Source: Platynereis dumerilii (Eukaryota; Annelida; Polychaeta; Phyllodocida; Nereididae). Taken from it: a stretch of 64,000 nucleotides of DNA. Below, one piece after another: positions 62,651 to 64,000 of the stretch. The notes beneath the pieces were generated by a model. It was not told where the DNA came from and did no database searches. It was given only the letters and a program-made list of their open reading frames with translations. The position numbers and the translations under genes were made by a program. Numbering within the stretch: position 1 is the first letter of the stretch; the number at the start of each line of letters is the position of its first letter. Where the stretch lies: NCBI GenBank assembly GCA_026936325.1, contig JAPTHN010000003.1, positions 38,580,011-38,644,010 of the forward strand, read 5' to 3'.

Positions 62651-64000
62651 ATAGGTCTGCCAAAATTCATGGAGTTAGTTGACACTGTGATACAACTTTA
62701 TACCAAGTTTGGAAGTGATAGTTGCAGTGCTTCTTTTTAAATAGCCAGTCAAAGATGATTTTGAGCACTGCCAAAGTCATGGCTAGGCCATGACATTGTG
62801 AGGGTGTCATGGGAGGGTGATGACAGTGCTAGGGTGATTGTCATGAGGGGCTGAGGACATTGATTGTCATCAGTTGGTGATAATTTCCCTGACTGATTAA
62901 GTGCTATCATTGATAGTGACGAGCGGATTTATGGCGTGAGAAAGAAAGCAAACTGGCTACCGACAGATTATTTTTCCCCCCAAAGAGTAGAGTTCAATCA
63001 TCATGCCAAGTATAGGTCTATACATGTATGTAGATAGGGATTCAGTAAAAATACCATTTCAATCTATTTTACTTTGGGCTATTTACTTGCAAGAGTGGTA
63101 GTGTTGCACTCACAATACCACATACTTATATGTCAGAGAAAGGAGGAAGTAATAACATTAGTAAATTGTGCTACCTTCTTGTTGGCTACACAATTGCTTA
63201 GCCTAGGCCAAAGTTGGATGAACTGCTCGATTGCTGCAAATGCCAAGTGAGGCAATCAAAGTGTCGGAACAATTTACTGAATGTTTCAGATGAAATCATG
63301 GACAAAGGTCTGCTTAATGACTCATCAGGACATTTCTCCCATCTCCTATGGGCTTCCTCTTCAGCTGCCTGAGTTGTCTCTGTACAGCTGAAGAAGCCCG
63401 CGAAGGAGCTCATTTTCCTTAGCAGAAAATCAAAAAATTTTATGCTTGCTACATCCTTATAATTTAGACCTACCTGTTATACCTTTTTCAGAACTTCTAC
63501 ACTTTTTGTAACCCTCGGATTTTTGTTAAAATTACAAGGAATAATTACAGTTCAAAGACCTGCACCCTCTTTCCAAAACATAAACTAAATCATACAGAAT
63601 TAAATCATAATTTATAAAATCAATCAGTAATTTTATTCTGTAGACATAAAATTGTTTCATTCATTGATGTGTCAGGAAAAGTAGCATAATGTAACAGTTT
63701 GATTGGTAATTTTGCACAATTAAATTGGGCAGTGCGCAACCATGGATTTTTATGAAATTCAATAATTAACTGAGCAGTGCCAGTTAGTTATACAAATTAA
63801 GTATGCTGATAGGTTTTATTTACAATCTTACCAGCTGTGTACCCATCTCACGACAGGTGAAGTGGTAAAATTGTGAAAATTTAACTTTTGTTATTGTTTA
63901 AATAGTCATTGCATTTTTTTTTGGTGAATTTCATCTTAAAGGAGTTACATGAAGTGGTATGTGTAGAGTAAATAATATTGAATGAGATGCATGCTGCTTG
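62651..64000. other. No supported gene
   Basis: AT-rich sequence. A minus-strand frame at 63198-63413 starts with an ATG in good context and encodes 71 residues, but nothing about it resembles a known protein and it has no clear splice partner. Further exons of the THAP-ACID gene may lie beyond the window. Confidence 0.45.

Noticed and set aside
63198-63413. 71-codon minus-strand frame with ATG in good context
   Set aside because: No recognised similarity, no clear splice partner or poly(A) signal; too little to call a gene.

Overview
The window looks like nuclear DNA of a marine invertebrate, most likely a deuterostome such as an echinoderm, hemichordate or amphioxus. The evidence is genes split into small exons with GT/AG borders, long AT-rich introns, a secreted Sushi/EGF protein, a Mediator-25-type domain, and a heavy load of LINEs, SINEs, Tc1/mariner and hAT elements. 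The species cannot be fixed from sequence alone.

Two host genes can be reconstructed. On the minus strand (12.6-23.7 kb), 12 phase-compatible exons encode an extracellular mosaic protein of Sushi, ephrin-receptor-like and EGF repeats, with a cysteine-containing central region that I do not recognise. Its stop codon and poly(A) signal are visible; its signal-peptide exon is not. On the plus strand (36.6-61.4 kb, possibly starting at 24.26 kb), exons encode the C-terminal part of a THAP zinc-finger domain, a lysine-rich/acidic linker, and then an ACID domain of the MED25/PTOV type. All exon phases match. This would be a DNA-binding domain joined to a Mediator activator-binding domain.

Mobile elements make up most of the rest. 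Region 0-8.2 kb: a palindromic mariner-type MITE, then a 6-kb Tc1/mariner element with IR/DR ends that contains a decayed transposase and a second, large foldback element with a 198-bp minisatellite in its loop. Region 8.2-24 kb: several hAT and TA-target MITEs and SINEs among the exons. Region 24.4-30.4 kb: a nearly complete LINE (Jockey/CR1/L2 group) whose ORF1 protein carries a C-terminal NADAR domain. Region 30.4-36.4 kb: nested TIR elements and a broken second LINE. Region 39.4-40.8 kb: a Tc1/mariner-sized element. Region 42.3-55.6 kb: a young Ty3/gypsy LTR retrotransposon, in minus orientation, inserted in a tRNA-type SINE. It carries, besides gag and pol, an upstream ORF with a helix-hairpin-helix motif, an acidic ORF, and a TatD-type metal-dependent nuclease ORF before the 3' LTR. 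Region 55.8-60.75 kb: a 4.9-kb element with about 700-bp terminal inverted repeats that ends 44 bp before a host exon.

The most notable points are the two retroelements that each carry an enzyme domain not normally part of such elements (NADAR in the LINE, TatD in the LTR element) and the THAP-ACID host gene. The LTR element lies inside the largest intron of the THAP-ACID gene and the LINE lies in its proposed first intron, so the locus is a compact example of element-rich introns carrying captured enzymes.
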